Of a stretch of DNA of 35,057 nucleotides, positions 8,706 to 18,227 are shown one piece after another. The stretch covers positions 1-35,057 of the forward strand of contig JAGTRY010000029.1 in assembly GCA_018262235.1 (NCBI GenBank). Reading direction: 5' to 3'. The notes under the pieces were generated by a model that was not told the DNA's origin, searched no databases, and worked only from the letters and a program-made list of their open reading frames with translations. The stretch's first letter is position 1. Every line of letters starts with the position of its first letter. This DNA comes from Pseudomonadota bacterium. GTDB taxonomy: Bacteria > Pseudomonadota > Gammaproteobacteria > Burkholderiales > Rhodocyclaceae. The translations under genes were made by a program, and so were the position numbers.

Positions 8706-9030
8706 TTTCATCCTCCTGGTTAGAGATAATCGGGCCATGCAGCAAAACTGTATTCAACGCGCCTCCACCTTGACTGGCAAGCGCAGCGGATATCCAGAAT
8801 CTATCGATTTAACCCAAATCAATCCAATAATCAAATCGCAACACGTTCATAGTGTCACGCAATCACCTACTGCCGATGCGGATTTCTTGCTGCGCACCGG
8901 CAAACACGTCCAATATAAATCCGGGAGGCCGGAAACTTTGCCGGCTGGACAGGTTCGAAACCCGGCATTCTCCACGACTTCTTGCCACTGCTGCTTCCCA
9001 CATCCGGTCTGCCCTCGTACACTCCCGCTC
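8706..9030. other. Divergent intergenic region between dps and the membrane protein operon
   Basis: No gene is supported here. The part from about 8790 to 8860 is markedly AT-richer than its surroundings and should hold the dps promoter on the minus strand (ATCGATAG and TTGATT repeats are visible, but I cannot establish an OxyR site). On the plus strand a TACACT box ends about 10 bases before the ATG at 9031, with no Shine-Dalgarno sequence, which suggests a leaderless or near-leaderless transcript. GGCTGGACAGGTTC at 8943-8956 recurs exactly at 19733-19746. Confidence 0.45.
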
Positions 9031-9597
9031 ATGCATACATCTGAAGTTCCCGTCGATTCCGTAGCCGTCGTCCTGCGTGGCGACGCCCTGCACCGCAAGG
9101 CGCGCCGCTGGTCACTGGTCGCCTTCCTGGCGCTTGCCATCACCCTGCCCGGCATCCTCTTCATCAAGCCCCTGTGGGCCTGGCTGATCACCCTGGGCTC
9201 GGGCTCTTTCATGCTGGCCGCGGCCGGCTGGGGGCTGATCATGGCGGCCGGGCCAGTCACGGCCCTGGTCTGCGCGCTGGTCGCCCTGTTCCTGCGCGTG
9301 GAAGCCGGTTTCGCGCCGCGCAGCCGCCACCGCCGTTTCGGCGATGTGCTGGCGATCAGCGGAGGCTTGCTGGTGAGTTTCACCCCGGCGCTGGCCGCAC
9401 TGATCCCTCCGGTCAAGGCCATCCTGACCGGCTACATTGCGTTCCGCGGGCAGGGCCAGCAATACCCACAGGTCAGCGACCCCTACGGTTTCTGGCAGGC
9501 GGTGGCCTACTGGTTCATGGGCGCGGCCACGCTGGCCTTGCTTGCCGGGCTCTACTGGCGCACCAAGTGGCGCAGCCGCAACCACCCGCAAGCATGA
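9031..9597 (+). CDS. Hypothetical inner-membrane protein (188 aa)
   Basis: I do not recognise a family. The protein has a basic stretch near the N-terminus (HRKARRW), then about four hydrophobic segments: a first helix at about 28-45, a Gly/Ala-rich helix at about 55-90, one at about 110-130, and a C-terminal one at about 157-178 followed by the positive tail KWRSRNHPQA. This indicates an integral inner-membrane protein. ATG 9031 is preferred because the longer open frame upstream runs through the dps promoter region. No Shine-Dalgarno sequence is visible. Its TGA overlaps the ATG of the MATE gene by four bases, so the two are translationally coupled and may work together. Confidence 0.7.
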   Translation: MHTSEVPVDSVAVVLRGDALHRKARRWSLVAFLALAITLPGILFIKPLWAWLITLGSGSFMLAAAGWGLIMAAGPVTALVCALVALFLRVEAGFAPRSRHRRFGDVLAISGGLLVSFTPALAALIPPVKAILTGYIAFRGQGQQYPQVSDPYGFWQAVAYWFMGAATLALLAGLYWRTKWRSRNHPQA

Positions 9598-10994
9598 GCG
9601 GCGTTGCGCCGGCGCAGCCGGCGTCCCGCAGCATCGTCGCCGCCATCGCCCGCCATGCCACGCCGATCCTGATAGCCCAACTGGCCTCGATGAGCACAGC
9701 CATCGTGGACACCTTGATCACGGCACGCGTCAGTCCGGTGGATCTGGCCGCCGTGGGCATCGGTGCCGGGCTCTATATGTCGGTGATGCTGGCCGGCGCG
9801 GGGGTCGTGCAAGGGCTCACCCCGATAGCCGCCCATCATGTCGGCGCCAGACGTTTCCAGGCCTTGCCGGCGACTTTCCAGCAAGGCCTCTGGCTGTGCC
9901 TGATCCTGGCCATCCTGGGAAGCCTGATCCTGGCCATGCCGGACTGGCTGTTGCGGATCAGCCACGTCGGCCCGGAAGTCGCGGCACGCACCCGCGACTA
10001 TCTCGCCGTACTCGCCCTGGCGCTACCCGGCACCCTGGTCTATCGCACCAGCGGCGGCATGCTCAACGCGCTGGGGCGGCCGCGCATGCTGATGTTTCTC
10101 GGCCTCGGCAATGCGTTCAGCCACGTCCTGCTCGCCCCTGCCCTGGCCTTCGGCTGGCTCGGCCTGCCTGCGCTGGGTGCCGTCGGCTGCGCCGCCTCGG
10201 TGGCGATCAACACCAGCCTGCTGGCCGTGATCAGCCTCGTCTATCTGGCCCGCTCGGCAGTCAGTCGCGAGCTTGGCCTGTTGCGCCACTGGCAAGGTCC
10301 GCGCGTGAAGTTGCTGGCAGAACACCTCAAGCTGGGCGTACCGATCGGCTTGTCCACGTTTGTCGAGATGAGCAGCTTTGCACTGATCGGCCTGCTCGTC
10401 GCCGGCCTCGGCACGGAAGCCGTGGGCGCCAACCGCCTGCTCGGCAATTTCGCCGGTACCTGCTACATGCTGCCGCTGTCGATTTCGATCGCCACCCTGG
10501 CGCTGGTCGGACAAGCCGCGGGTGCGCAAGACTGGGCACGCGTGCGCCACACCGCACTGGCCGGCATGCTGCTCGGCTGCGGGATCGCGATGCTGGTCGG
10601 ACTCACCCTGTGGCTGCTGCACGTGCCACTGATCGAAGCCAGCGTACCGGACCCGGGCGTGCGTAAGGTGGCGTTCGGGCTGGTCGGCCTGATCGCGCTG
10701 TACCAGCTTGCCGATGCGGCGCAGACCATCGCCGCACAGGCCCTGCGCGGGCTGAAAATCACCACCTGGCCGATGCTTGTCCATATCGTCAGTTTCTGGG
10801 GTGTCGGCCTCGCGGGCGGGTGGTATTTGTGCTATCGCGGGCTGGGCAGTCTGGGCATCGCACCGCAGGGACTCGCCGGTTTCTGGCAAGCCGGGGTAGC
10901 GTCATCCAGCCTCGCAGCAGTACTCTTTACAGGTCTGCTGTGCGCGACACTGCGCAGACATCCTCTCTCAAAACCAGTACAGGATCGGACATGA
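9594..10994 (+). CDS. MATE family multidrug/Na+ efflux transporter
   Basis: The 466-residue product has about 12 predicted membrane helices in two homologous halves. Typical MATE features are the N-terminal ILIAQLASMSTAIVDTLITA, the GLTPIAAHHVGARR loop, TSGGMLNALGRPRMLMFLG, and FVEMSSFALIGLLVAGLGTE opening the second half. Such transporters export cationic drugs, dyes or metabolites in exchange for Na+ or H+. Start ATG 9594 overlaps the preceding stop (ATGA), and its own stop overlaps the sirtuin ATG in the same way (10991-10994), so three genes form a tightly coupled operon. The substrate cannot be read from the sequence. Confidence 0.93.
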   Translation: MSGVAPAQPASRSIVAAIARHATPILIAQLASMSTAIVDTLITARVSPVDLAAVGIGAGLYMSVMLAGAGVVQGLTPIAAHHVGARRFQALPATFQQGLWLCLILAILGSLILAMPDWLLRISHVGPEVAARTRDYLAVLALALPGTLVYRTSGGMLNALGRPRMLMFLGLGNAFSHVLLAPALAFGWLGLPALGAVGCAASVAINTSLLAVISLVYLARSAVSRELGLLRHWQGPRVKLLAEHLKLGVPIGLSTFVEMSSFALIGLLVAGLGTEAVGANRLLGNFAGTCYMLPLSISIATLALVGQAAGAQDWARVRHTALAGMLLGCGIAMLVGLTLWLLHVPLIEASVPDPGVRKVAFGLVGLIALYQLADAAQTIAAQALRGLKITTWPMLVHIVSFWGVGLAGGWYLCYRGLGSLGIAPQGLAGFWQAGVASSSLAAVLFTGLLCATLRRHPLSKPVQDRT

Positions 10995-11758
10995 GTGACT
11001 TAGCGGATAGGGATCGGGTCGTTGAACGACTCGCCACGGCACGCCGGGTGTTGTTCATCACCGGCGCGGGGATTTCGGCGGATTCCGGCCTGCCAACCTA
11101 TCGCGGCATCGGCGGTCTGTACAACGATCAGCACACCGATGACGGCTTGCCCATCGAAGTTGCCCTCTCCGGCGAAGTCATGGCCAGCCAGCCCGAAATC
11201 ACCTGGAAGCATCTGGCCCAGATCGAGGCAACCTGTCGCGGCGCACATCCCAATGCGGCGCATCGCATCATCGCCGCGCTGCAAGACCGCCTGCCCACGA
11301 CGGTGCTGACGCAGAACATCGACGGCTTTCACCGCAAGGCCGGCAGTCACGATCTGATCGAAATCCATGGCGACCTGTTCGAGCTGTATTGCGAGCATTG
11401 CGGCCATCACGAAAACCGCAGCGATTACAGCGGTCTGAAAGAACTGCCTCCCCCTTGCCCGCACTGTCTGGGGCATCTGCGGCCCGCTGTGGTGCTGTTC
11501 GGCGAGGCCCTGCCCAGGCCTGCGGTAAAGCGGCTGGAAGAAGTCCTCACCGAAGGCTATGACCTGGTGTTCTCGATTGGCACCACCAGTGTCTTTCCCT
11601 ACATCGCCCAGCCCTTCGTGGCGGCTGCGCAATTCGGTGCCCTCGCCGTCGAAATCAATCCGGCCAGTACCAATGTCAGCCGTTTCGCGGATGTGACCTG
11701 GCGTTGCGGCGCGGCCAGTGCGCTGGAACAGTTGTGGGCGGCCCTGCCGGCCCGCTAA
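10991..11758 (+). CDS. SIR2-family NAD+-dependent protein deacylase (sirtuin)
   Basis: The 255-residue protein carries the complete sirtuin core: GAGISADSGLPTYRG from residue 25 (NAD-binding), TQNIDGFH, catalytic His126 in IHGDLFELYC, and a four-Cys zinc site (CEHC and CPHC). VVLFGEALP and SIGTTSVFPYIAQP complete the Rossmann fold. It would remove acetyl or related acyl groups from lysines, releasing nicotinamide and O-acyl-ADP-ribose, in the cytoplasm. Its length matches CobB/NpdA-type enzymes; the Tyr/Arg pair of desuccinylases is not evident, so deacetylation is more likely. The start overlaps the MATE stop by four bases, with AGGAT upstream. The link to a MATE exporter is unexplained. Confidence 0.92.
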   Translation: MSDLADRDRVVERLATARRVLFITGAGISADSGLPTYRGIGGLYNDQHTDDGLPIEVALSGEVMASQPEITWKHLAQIEATCRGAHPNAAHRIIAALQDRLPTTVLTQNIDGFHRKAGSHDLIEIHGDLFELYCEHCGHHENRSDYSGLKELPPPCPHCLGHLRPAVVLFGEALPRPAVKRLEEVLTEGYDLVFSIGTTSVFPYIAQPFVAAAQFGALAVEINPASTNVSRFADVTWRCGAASALEQLWAALPAR

Positions 11759-11912
11759 GGTTTGCCCGCCGGCCATTCCGGTCAGGTGAGCGGTAACGCA
11801 TCGCGATTTTCATACAAGTTTCGCGAAAATCCGCCGTAGAAAGCTTGGGGCCTTTGAAAGGCTCCATTGCCCGTATGCCTCACGGGTGCCCTGCCCCAAT
11901 ACAACCGGAATC

Positions 11913-14900
11913 ATGTCTGCCGATCTGAGCCAAACCCTCCGTCGTCATCTCATGCTGACCATTGCCTATGCGGCAGGTGGCGCATTGGCATTGCTCGTCG
12001 CCCTGCCACCGGGCTATGTCTCGCCCTTGTACCCCCCCGCCGGCATCGCCCTGGCTGCGGTACTGGTGTATGGCTGGCGCATGAGCGCAAGCATCTATGT
12101 GGGCACCTGTCTGGTCCATGTCCTGTCCTACCTGCACACGGGGATTTCCGACCTCATCAGCCCGGTGACGGTTGCGCTCAGCGCACTGGGACCGCCGCTC
12201 CAGGCCCTGTTCGGTGCCTGGTTGTTGCGCCGGCTGAAGGTCTGGCCGGGAGGCCTGGACAGCGTCCGCAGCGTCGTTCTGTTTGTCGGGATCGCCACGC
12301 CGCTCAGCTGTCTGATCAGCCCGACCGCCGCCGGCCTGGCCCCCTTGGCTGAGCACGCGTCGGATTTTGCGCTGACAGCTTCGAGCTGGAGTAGCTGGTG
12401 GGCGGGAGATACGCTGGGCATCCTGTTGTTCGCCCCGATCAGCCTGGCCTTGATCGGCCTGCCGATACAGGAATGGCGGGGCCGCCGCCGCAGCGTGGCG
12501 TTTCCGTTGCTGATCAGCACACTGGTACTGGGGATCGCCCTCACCTTCGTACGCCAACGCGAAGAGACCCGGATCGCCACAGACTTCCAGCGCGATGCCG
12601 AACATCTGGCCAGTTCCCTGGAAACCCGGCTGGCAGCGCAAACCGACATGCTGATGACGATGGAACATTTCGTATCCGTGTCTCGCGCACTTACACGCGA
12701 AGACTGGAAGTCCATTGCCTCGCCCTGGCTGGAACGCTATCCCGGCACGAAAAACCTGACCTGGAACCCGCTCGTCACACGCGCCAGCCGGGCTGCTTTT
12801 GAAAGCCATCAACGCGCTGATGGTCAGCCCGACTTCCGCATCCGCTACCGGGACGTGGCCGGCAACCTCCTGCCGGCTGAAGATACCGCAGAACACCTGC
12901 CGATCACCTTTGTCGAACCTCTGGCCGGCAATGAAAAAGCCCTCGGCGTTGATGTCCTGTCGCTCGCCCCTTCGGCCCAGGCCATCCGGTTATCGCGGGA
13001 AACCGGGCGGGCTGCGGCCACCGAAGCCATTCGCCTGGTCCAGACACCGGACTCACCGCAGAGCGTGGTGGTATATCAAGCGATATTCGAACGTGACGGG
13101 GATCCGACTTCGCCCTTGCGCGGCGTTACCTCGATGGCCATGCAGATGGACAACATCGTGCGCTTTGCACGTGAGCGCCTGCAGAACGATGGACTGGAAC
13201 TCTGCATCGCGGACCGCAGCAATGCGCCGGAACGCCAGCGCATCTATGGCGCGGTGGGCTGCAGCCAGCCGGACTGGCTGAAGGGCCACCTGTTCCAGAC
13301 CCATCAAGTCGGTTTTGCCGACCGTGAATGGCAGTTTCTGCTGCGCGCGCGGGATTCCTACTCGACCTCTGCGCGCAGTTGGGCCTCCAGTGCCGCCCTG
13401 CTGACGGCCTTGTGCTTCTCGGCCATGCTCAGTGGTTTCCTGCTGCTGATCACCGGACGCACCCGGCGGATCGAAGTCCAGGTCACGCAACGCACAGCGG
13501 AACTGGCCAGTGCCACAGCACAATTGCGAGACCAGAAGGCCTCCCTCGCCCAGGCTCAGCGGATCGCGCGCATGGGCAGTTGGGAAATAGCCAGCGGCAC
13601 CAGCCATCTGCAGTGCTCAGACGAATTCCGGCGCCTGCTCCATCTGCCCGCCTCCGGCCGGATCCTGCTGAGCGACGTGCTGACACGCCTGAGTCTGAAT
13701 GACCATGATCATCTGAACGAAGCCATCAAGGCAGCCTGTCGCGGCCCGGAAAGTTTTGCGCTGGACTGCCACATTCCGGACGACGATGAGCGCACACAGA
13801 TCCTTCACTTCCAGATCGAAAGCGAATGGATGATGGGGCGCCTGCTGCGCGTGCATGGCACCGCCCAGAATGTCACCGACATCCGCGAAGCCGCCGCCCA
13901 CATCCAGCATCTGGCTCGCTTCGATACGCTGACCGGCCTCCCCAACCGCACCTACTGGCAGGAACTGGCCCACACTGCACTGGGGACCGCGCGGCGCCAC
14001 CACGATCAGGCCGCCGTCCTTTTTCTGGATCTGGACCATTTCAAGACCATCAACGATTCCCTCGGCCACACGGTGGGCGACGAATTGCTGGCCTGTGTGG
14101 CCAGCCGGCTCAAGCAATGTCTGCGCGGTGAAGATGTCCTCGCCCGTCAGGGGGGCGATGAGTTCGTGCTGCTGTTGCCGCGCCTGCAGCATTTCGAAGA
14201 AGTCAGTGCCGTTGCCAGCAAGCTGGTGAAGAGCCTGGCCGAGCCGATCAAACTGGAAAAGCATGAGCTGTCGATATCCGTCAGCGTCGGCATCGCGTAT
14301 TTCCCCGGCGATGGCGACGACATCGACACGCTGCTCAAGCATGCCGATGTCGCGATGTACAGCGCCAAGCAGACTGGCCGCAACAACTTCCAGTTCTTCG
14401 TGCCGGAAATGAACCAGCGCGCGATGCTGCGCCTGAAGATGGAGTCCGCCTTGCGTCGCGGCATCGAACGCGGCGAGCTGATCCTGCATTACCAGCCCCA
14501 GATGGTACTGGCCGACGGCCACATCGAAGGAGTCGAGGCACTGGTACGCTGGCAGCATCCCGAGCAAGGCATGGTGCCGCCGGTCCAGTTCATTCCGCTG
14601 GCAGAAGAAACCGGCCTGATCCTGCCCCTGGGCGACTGGGTCATGCGCGAAGCCTGCGCGCAGCAAGCCCGCTGGGCAGCGGCCGGCATTCCACTGACGA
14701 TGGCCATCAACATTTCGGCACTGCAATTCCAGCAAGCGGACTTCCCGCAGAGAGTCGGCCGGATCATCGCCGAAACCGGTGCCGATCCGCACCGGATCGA
14801 ACTGGAAATCACCGAGAGTGCCTTGCTGGATTCGACCGAGGATCTGGTCGAACGCCTGGAACGCGTACGCGCCCTCGGTGTCACGCTGGCGCTGGATGAT

Positions 14901-15215
14901 TTCGGCACCGGCTACTCCTGCCTGGCCTATCTCAAGCGTCTGCCCATCGAACGCCTGAAGATCGACCGCTCCTTCGTCAAGGATCTGCCCGGCGACGCGG
15001 AAGATGCCGCCATTGCCTCAGCCACCTTGTCGATGGCGCGCGATCTGGGCATGGACGTGGTGGCCGAAGGGGTCGAAAACGCGGCCCAGCACGATTACCT
15101 GCTCGCTCGCCGTTGCCGTTCGATCCAGGGCTATTTCGTCTGTAAACCGCTGCCGGCCGCAGAACTCGGCGAGTGGCTGTGGGCGCGCCTCAACAGCGGA
15201 ACCAGCACGCCCTGA
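11913..15215 (+). CDS. MASE1-CHASE-PAS-GGDEF-EAL bifunctional c-di-GMP signalling protein
   Basis: This 1100-residue inner-membrane sensor has, in order: a MASE1-like multi-helix region (about 10-210), a periplasmic CHASE-like domain (about 225-480) ending in a membrane helix, a short coiled coil, a PAS-like segment (about 545-665), GGDEF and EAL. The diguanylate cyclase signature GGDEF is intact at 747-751, with an RGED inhibitory-site match (RxxD) five residues ahead of it. The EAL domain keeps EAL at 875-877, ELEITESALL, DDFGTGYSCLAYLKRLP, KIDRSFVKDL and VVAEGVEN, so phosphodiesterase activity is plausible too. The ATG at 11913 is preferred over GTG 11886 (upstream GGAA). It converges on the HD-GYP gene with only 12 bases between. 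Confidence 0.95.
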   Translation: MSADLSQTLRRHLMLTIAYAAGGALALLVALPPGYVSPLYPPAGIALAAVLVYGWRMSASIYVGTCLVHVLSYLHTGISDLISPVTVALSALGPPLQALFGAWLLRRLKVWPGGLDSVRSVVLFVGIATPLSCLISPTAAGLAPLAEHASDFALTASSWSSWWAGDTLGILLFAPISLALIGLPIQEWRGRRRSVAFPLLISTLVLGIALTFVRQREETRIATDFQRDAEHLASSLETRLAAQTDMLMTMEHFVSVSRALTREDWKSIASPWLERYPGTKNLTWNPLVTRASRAAFESHQRADGQPDFRIRYRDVAGNLLPAEDTAEHLPITFVEPLAGNEKALGVDVLSLAPSAQAIRLSRETGRAAATEAIRLVQTPDSPQSVVVYQAIFERDGDPTSPLRGVTSMAMQMDNIVRFARERLQNDGLELCIADRSNAPERQRIYGAVGCSQPDWLKGHLFQTHQVGFADREWQFLLRARDSYSTSARSWASSAALLTALCFSAMLSGFLLLITGRTRRIEVQVTQRTAELASATAQLRDQKASLAQAQRIARMGSWEIASGTSHLQCSDEFRRLLHLPASGRILLSDVLTRLSLNDHDHLNEAIKAACRGPESFALDCHIPDDDERTQILHFQIESEWMMGRLLRVHGTAQNVTDIREAAAHIQHLARFDTLTGLPNRTYWQELAHTALGTARRHHDQAAVLFLDLDHFKTINDSLGHTVGDELLACVASRLKQCLRGEDVLARQGGDEFVLLLPRLQHFEEVSAVASKLVKSLAEPIKLEKHELSISVSVGIAYFPGDGDDIDTLLKHADVAMYSAKQTGRNNFQFFVPEMNQRAMLRLKMESALRRGIERGELILHYQPQMVLADGHIEGVEALVRWQHPEQGMVPPVQFIPLAEETGLILPLGDWVMREACAQQARWAAAGIPLTMAINISALQFQQADFPQRVGRIIAETGADPHRIELEITESALLDSTEDLVERLERVRALGVTLALDDFGTGYSCLAYLKRLPIERLKIDRSFVKDLPGDAEDAAIASATLSMARDLGMDVVAEGVENAAQHDYLLARRCRSIQGYFVCKPLPAAELGEWLWARLNSGTSTP

Positions 15216-15227
15216 TCCCGCAAGGGC

Positions 15228-18134
15228 TCAGGCCACAGCCATCAGCGCTTCAATATCTACCGCATCTATCTGCTCTGCCAGAAGAAACCGTTTGGCATAA
15301 TCACGATACACCCCCGAGCGCAGAAACAGCGCAAACAGCTCGGCATCCAGATGCTGCTCGCGTGCCATCCGGGCCATGATCTGGAGCGATTCGGACAAGG
15401 TCTTGGGCGGTTTGTAGGGACGGTCGGCCGCCGTCAGCGCCTCGAACACATCGGCAATCGCCATGATCCGGGCCGGAATGCTCATCTGCATACCGGTCAG
15501 CTGTTTCGGATAACCATGCCCGTCCATGCGCTCATGGTGCCCGCCAGCAATCTCCGGCACCGTGCGCAGATGCCGCGGGAAGGGCAGACGCCCCAGCATC
15601 ATGATGGTCTGCACGATGTGGTCATTGATGAGGTAACGCTCCTCGTCGGTCAGGGTGCCGCGCGACACCGACAGGTTGTAGATCTCGCCACGATTGAATT
15701 TATGCAGCGGGACTTCAAGATGGAAGCCCCAGGGATTGTCTGCCGGAATGATCTCGCCGGGCGGCCGCGGCACGATGTGCTCGGGCTTGTCAGCCAGCAG
15801 GTATTCGCAGGCCGGCAAGGCTTCCACCGGCACCCCGATCAACTGGCGTTCCTCTTCACGCGACAGGCCCAGGCGGTCATCCAGGGTCCGCTTCCAGGAG
15901 CGTTGCGCAATCATGCGCAGGCGCTCGATCTTGTCGTCGTCAAGATGCTCGCCGCCCTTGTTGCACTCGGCGACAAACGCGAATTCCTGATCCAATGTAT
16001 GCCACACCGCGCGCAAGCCCTCCATGGCCGCCGGCTCGGGCGTGCCCCCTGCATGCGCTTTCCAGACCGCCAGCTCGGCATCGCGCTTGAGGACCTCGAA
16101 GCGCATCCGCACCTCGTGGATCCGGTTGTAGATCGATTCCAGCTTGGTGGCCTTGTCGACCACGTACTCAGGCGTGGTGATCTTGCCGCAGTCATGCAGC
16201 CAGGCTCCGATGTGCACGGCTTCGCGATCCTCTTCACTGAGCTTGAAATCGCGGAACGGGCCATCGCGGGCCGCGTCGGCAGCATCCGCAAGCATCCGGG
16301 TGAGCACCGGTACGCGCTGGCAATGCCCGCCGGTATAGGGACTTTTCGCGTCAATGGCCCCGGCGAGCAACTGGATCATGGCTTCGAGCAAGGCCTTCTG
16401 GCTATCGACCAGCCGCCGCGTCTCGATCGCCACGGCCGCTGTCGAGGACAAGGCTTCGATGAAAGCCACCAGCGGATCGCGCCGCCCTTTGCGGCTGGGC
16501 TCGACCGGCCGCGTCAGCTCCAGCACCAGCACCCCGACGAATTCCTTTTCCAGGGTTTCCAGCGCCACCGCAAACAGCTCGGCCCCGCTCGCATCGATTT
16601 TCCCGGCGATACTGCAGCGCTGGATCGCGACCTGTACCACAGGATGATCGACATCCTTCTCACATCTCAGCACTTTGGCATAATCAGTCAGGCTTTCCTT
16701 GCTGCCGCGAACCTGCGAACGCTTCAGGCTGCGCGTTTCCGGATCGTACAGATAGAGCGCGCCGGAGCGTGCCTGGGTAGCCAGTGCCACATCGTCGAGC
16801 ACCACATCGAGCAAGCGCTCCAGACGCATCTCGGAGTTGAGTGCCGCACTCACATTCAGGAAGCGCGAAATGGTCGAACGCATATGCGTGGTGGCATTGG
16901 TCAGCAGATCCACTTCGGCGATCCGCGAACGTCGCAAACGCGTCGTCGGACTGAAATCGAAACTCGCCGCGGAGTTCGCCTCCTCCGCCAGCAAGCGCAG
17001 TGGATGAACGATGCGCTGGGTCAGCCAGAAACCCGCCGGCACGGACAGGATGATCAACCCCAGCGTGATCAGCAATTGCCGTTGCAGCAGTTTGCGTGCT
17101 TCACCAAACAGTTCGCCGTCGGGCACCGCCATCAGTACCCGCAAGGCCTGCCCGTCGGCATGCAGTGCCAGGGGCACCGAGATCATCTCCCATTCATGCG
17201 TCCCGACCACCATGTGCTGGCGCTGCACCTTATCCGCCGGCAATCCGGCGGCAGCCTCCAATGCCGGCATGGCGAGATCATTGAGCATGGCCAGATGCGG
17301 TTCCCCGCTGGCATCCAGGATCTGCGTCCTGGCCGGGTCTTCGAGTGCCACCACCCGGCCTGTTGCATTCACGATTGCCACCAGCGAACCGCTGGTGATC
17401 TTCAGATCGGCAATCTCGCGCCCCAGATCCTGCAGGGTGGCATCCGCACCGACCACGGCATCACCCAGCGTCGCCCGCCGTGCCAGGGTCGCCCCGACCT
17501 GGCGCGTCGTATAGAACAGATAGGGCTCGGTGATGACGGCTCCCGCGCGTTTCGAGGCCGCCTGGTACCAGGGACGTTCCCGCGGATCGAACTGGTAGGC
17601 GGGGCGGTGCTCGCGCCGCAGCAACTGCCCGGCCTTGTCATAGAACAGGAACTCGCCGAAACGCGCGCCATCGCCCTGCAGGCTCTGCGACTGCACCATC
17701 AGGCTGGCAGCTTCGGGCGCCCGGTAAACCTTGCGCAAGGCCATGTCGCGCAAAGGCCGGAACAGCACGAAATCCCCGTTGCCATAGCCCACATACCAGG
17801 CATCCATCAACGGGTTGGAAGCCAGCGCAGCCGCCGCCATCGGCACCGCCTGCAGCCGCTCGGACAAGCTGCCGGCACGGGTGATCTGGTGATACGCGAG
17901 GAGTTCGAGCTGATTCTGGGCAGGCAGCAGAATGCCGCGGATCTTGTCCTCGAGGGAACGGGAGATATGCCTGATGGATTCGTCAACCGCGGAAGAGATG
18001 ACCTCGCGGGTGCTGCGATAGGAGTTCCAGGCCAGCACGAAGGCCACCATCAGGAGCAGGAAAGTGGAGCCCGCCGCAGCCAGCACATGCAGCGGAATCA
18101 TCAAATGCCGTTTTGCGGCGGATTCGTTCAGCAT
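15228..18134 (-). CDS. Cache-HAMP-GAF-HD-GYP c-di-GMP phosphodiesterase-like sensor
   Basis: The 968-residue protein has an N-terminal membrane helix, a large periplasmic Cache-like sensor region (about 40-350), a second helix (ITLGLIILSVPAGFWLT), HAMP, a GAF-like domain (about 425-590) and a C-terminal HD-GYP domain. The metal-binding HD is at 647-648 (GAWLHDCGK), and GHHERMDGHGYP ends at 876. HD-GYP enzymes hydrolyse c-di-GMP to pGpG or GMP. Unusually, about 225 residues separate HD from GYP, so a segment of roughly 150 residues is inserted in the catalytic domain. The start at 18134 has GGAG and GAGGG upstream; the GTG at 18179 is less likely. It faces the GGDEF-EAL gene. Confidence 0.94.
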   Translation of the reverse strand: MLNESAAKRHLMIPLHVLAAAGSTFLLLMVAFVLAWNSYRSTREVISSAVDESIRHISRSLEDKIRGILLPAQNQLELLAYHQITRAGSLSERLQAVPMAAAALASNPLMDAWYVGYGNGDFVLFRPLRDMALRKVYRAPEAASLMVQSQSLQGDGARFGEFLFYDKAGQLLRREHRPAYQFDPRERPWYQAASKRAGAVITEPYLFYTTRQVGATLARRATLGDAVVGADATLQDLGREIADLKITSGSLVAIVNATGRVVALEDPARTQILDASGEPHLAMLNDLAMPALEAAAGLPADKVQRQHMVVGTHEWEMISVPLALHADGQALRVLMAVPDGELFGEARKLLQRQLLITLGLIILSVPAGFWLTQRIVHPLRLLAEEANSAASFDFSPTTRLRRSRIAEVDLLTNATTHMRSTISRFLNVSAALNSEMRLERLLDVVLDDVALATQARSGALYLYDPETRSLKRSQVRGSKESLTDYAKVLRCEKDVDHPVVQVAIQRCSIAGKIDASGAELFAVALETLEKEFVGVLVLELTRPVEPSRKGRRDPLVAFIEALSSTAAVAIETRRLVDSQKALLEAMIQLLAGAIDAKSPYTGGHCQRVPVLTRMLADAADAARDGPFRDFKLSEEDREAVHIGAWLHDCGKITTPEYVVDKATKLESIYNRIHEVRMRFEVLKRDAELAVWKAHAGGTPEPAAMEGLRAVWHTLDQEFAFVAECNKGGEHLDDDKIERLRMIAQRSWKRTLDDRLGLSREEERQLIGVPVEALPACEYLLADKPEHIVPRPPGEIIPADNPWGFHLEVPLHKFNRGEIYNLSVSRGTLTDEERYLINDHIVQTIMMLGRLPFPRHLRTVPEIAGGHHERMDGHGYPKQLTGMQMSIPARIMAIADVFEALTAADRPYKPPKTLSESLQIMARMAREQHLDAELFALFLRSGVYRDYAKRFLLAEQIDAVDIEALMAVA

Positions 18135-18227
18135 CAACCCTCGCTCCTTGCCCGAAAAAGAAGCCGGTGAATGACTCACGCGTCACAGCCTGCAACGCGC
18201 CACATGCTTGCAAATGCAGCGGCTGGA

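Noticed and set aside
8951-8970. AGGTTCGAAACCC, tRNA T-loop-like string
   Set aside because: The stem around the loop is only two to three pairs and no anticodon arm or acceptor stem fits upstream.
15351-18170. 939-codon plus-strand frame opposite the HD-GYP gene
   Set aside because: Antisense shadow rich in His, Gln and Arg; all domain motifs are on the minus strand.
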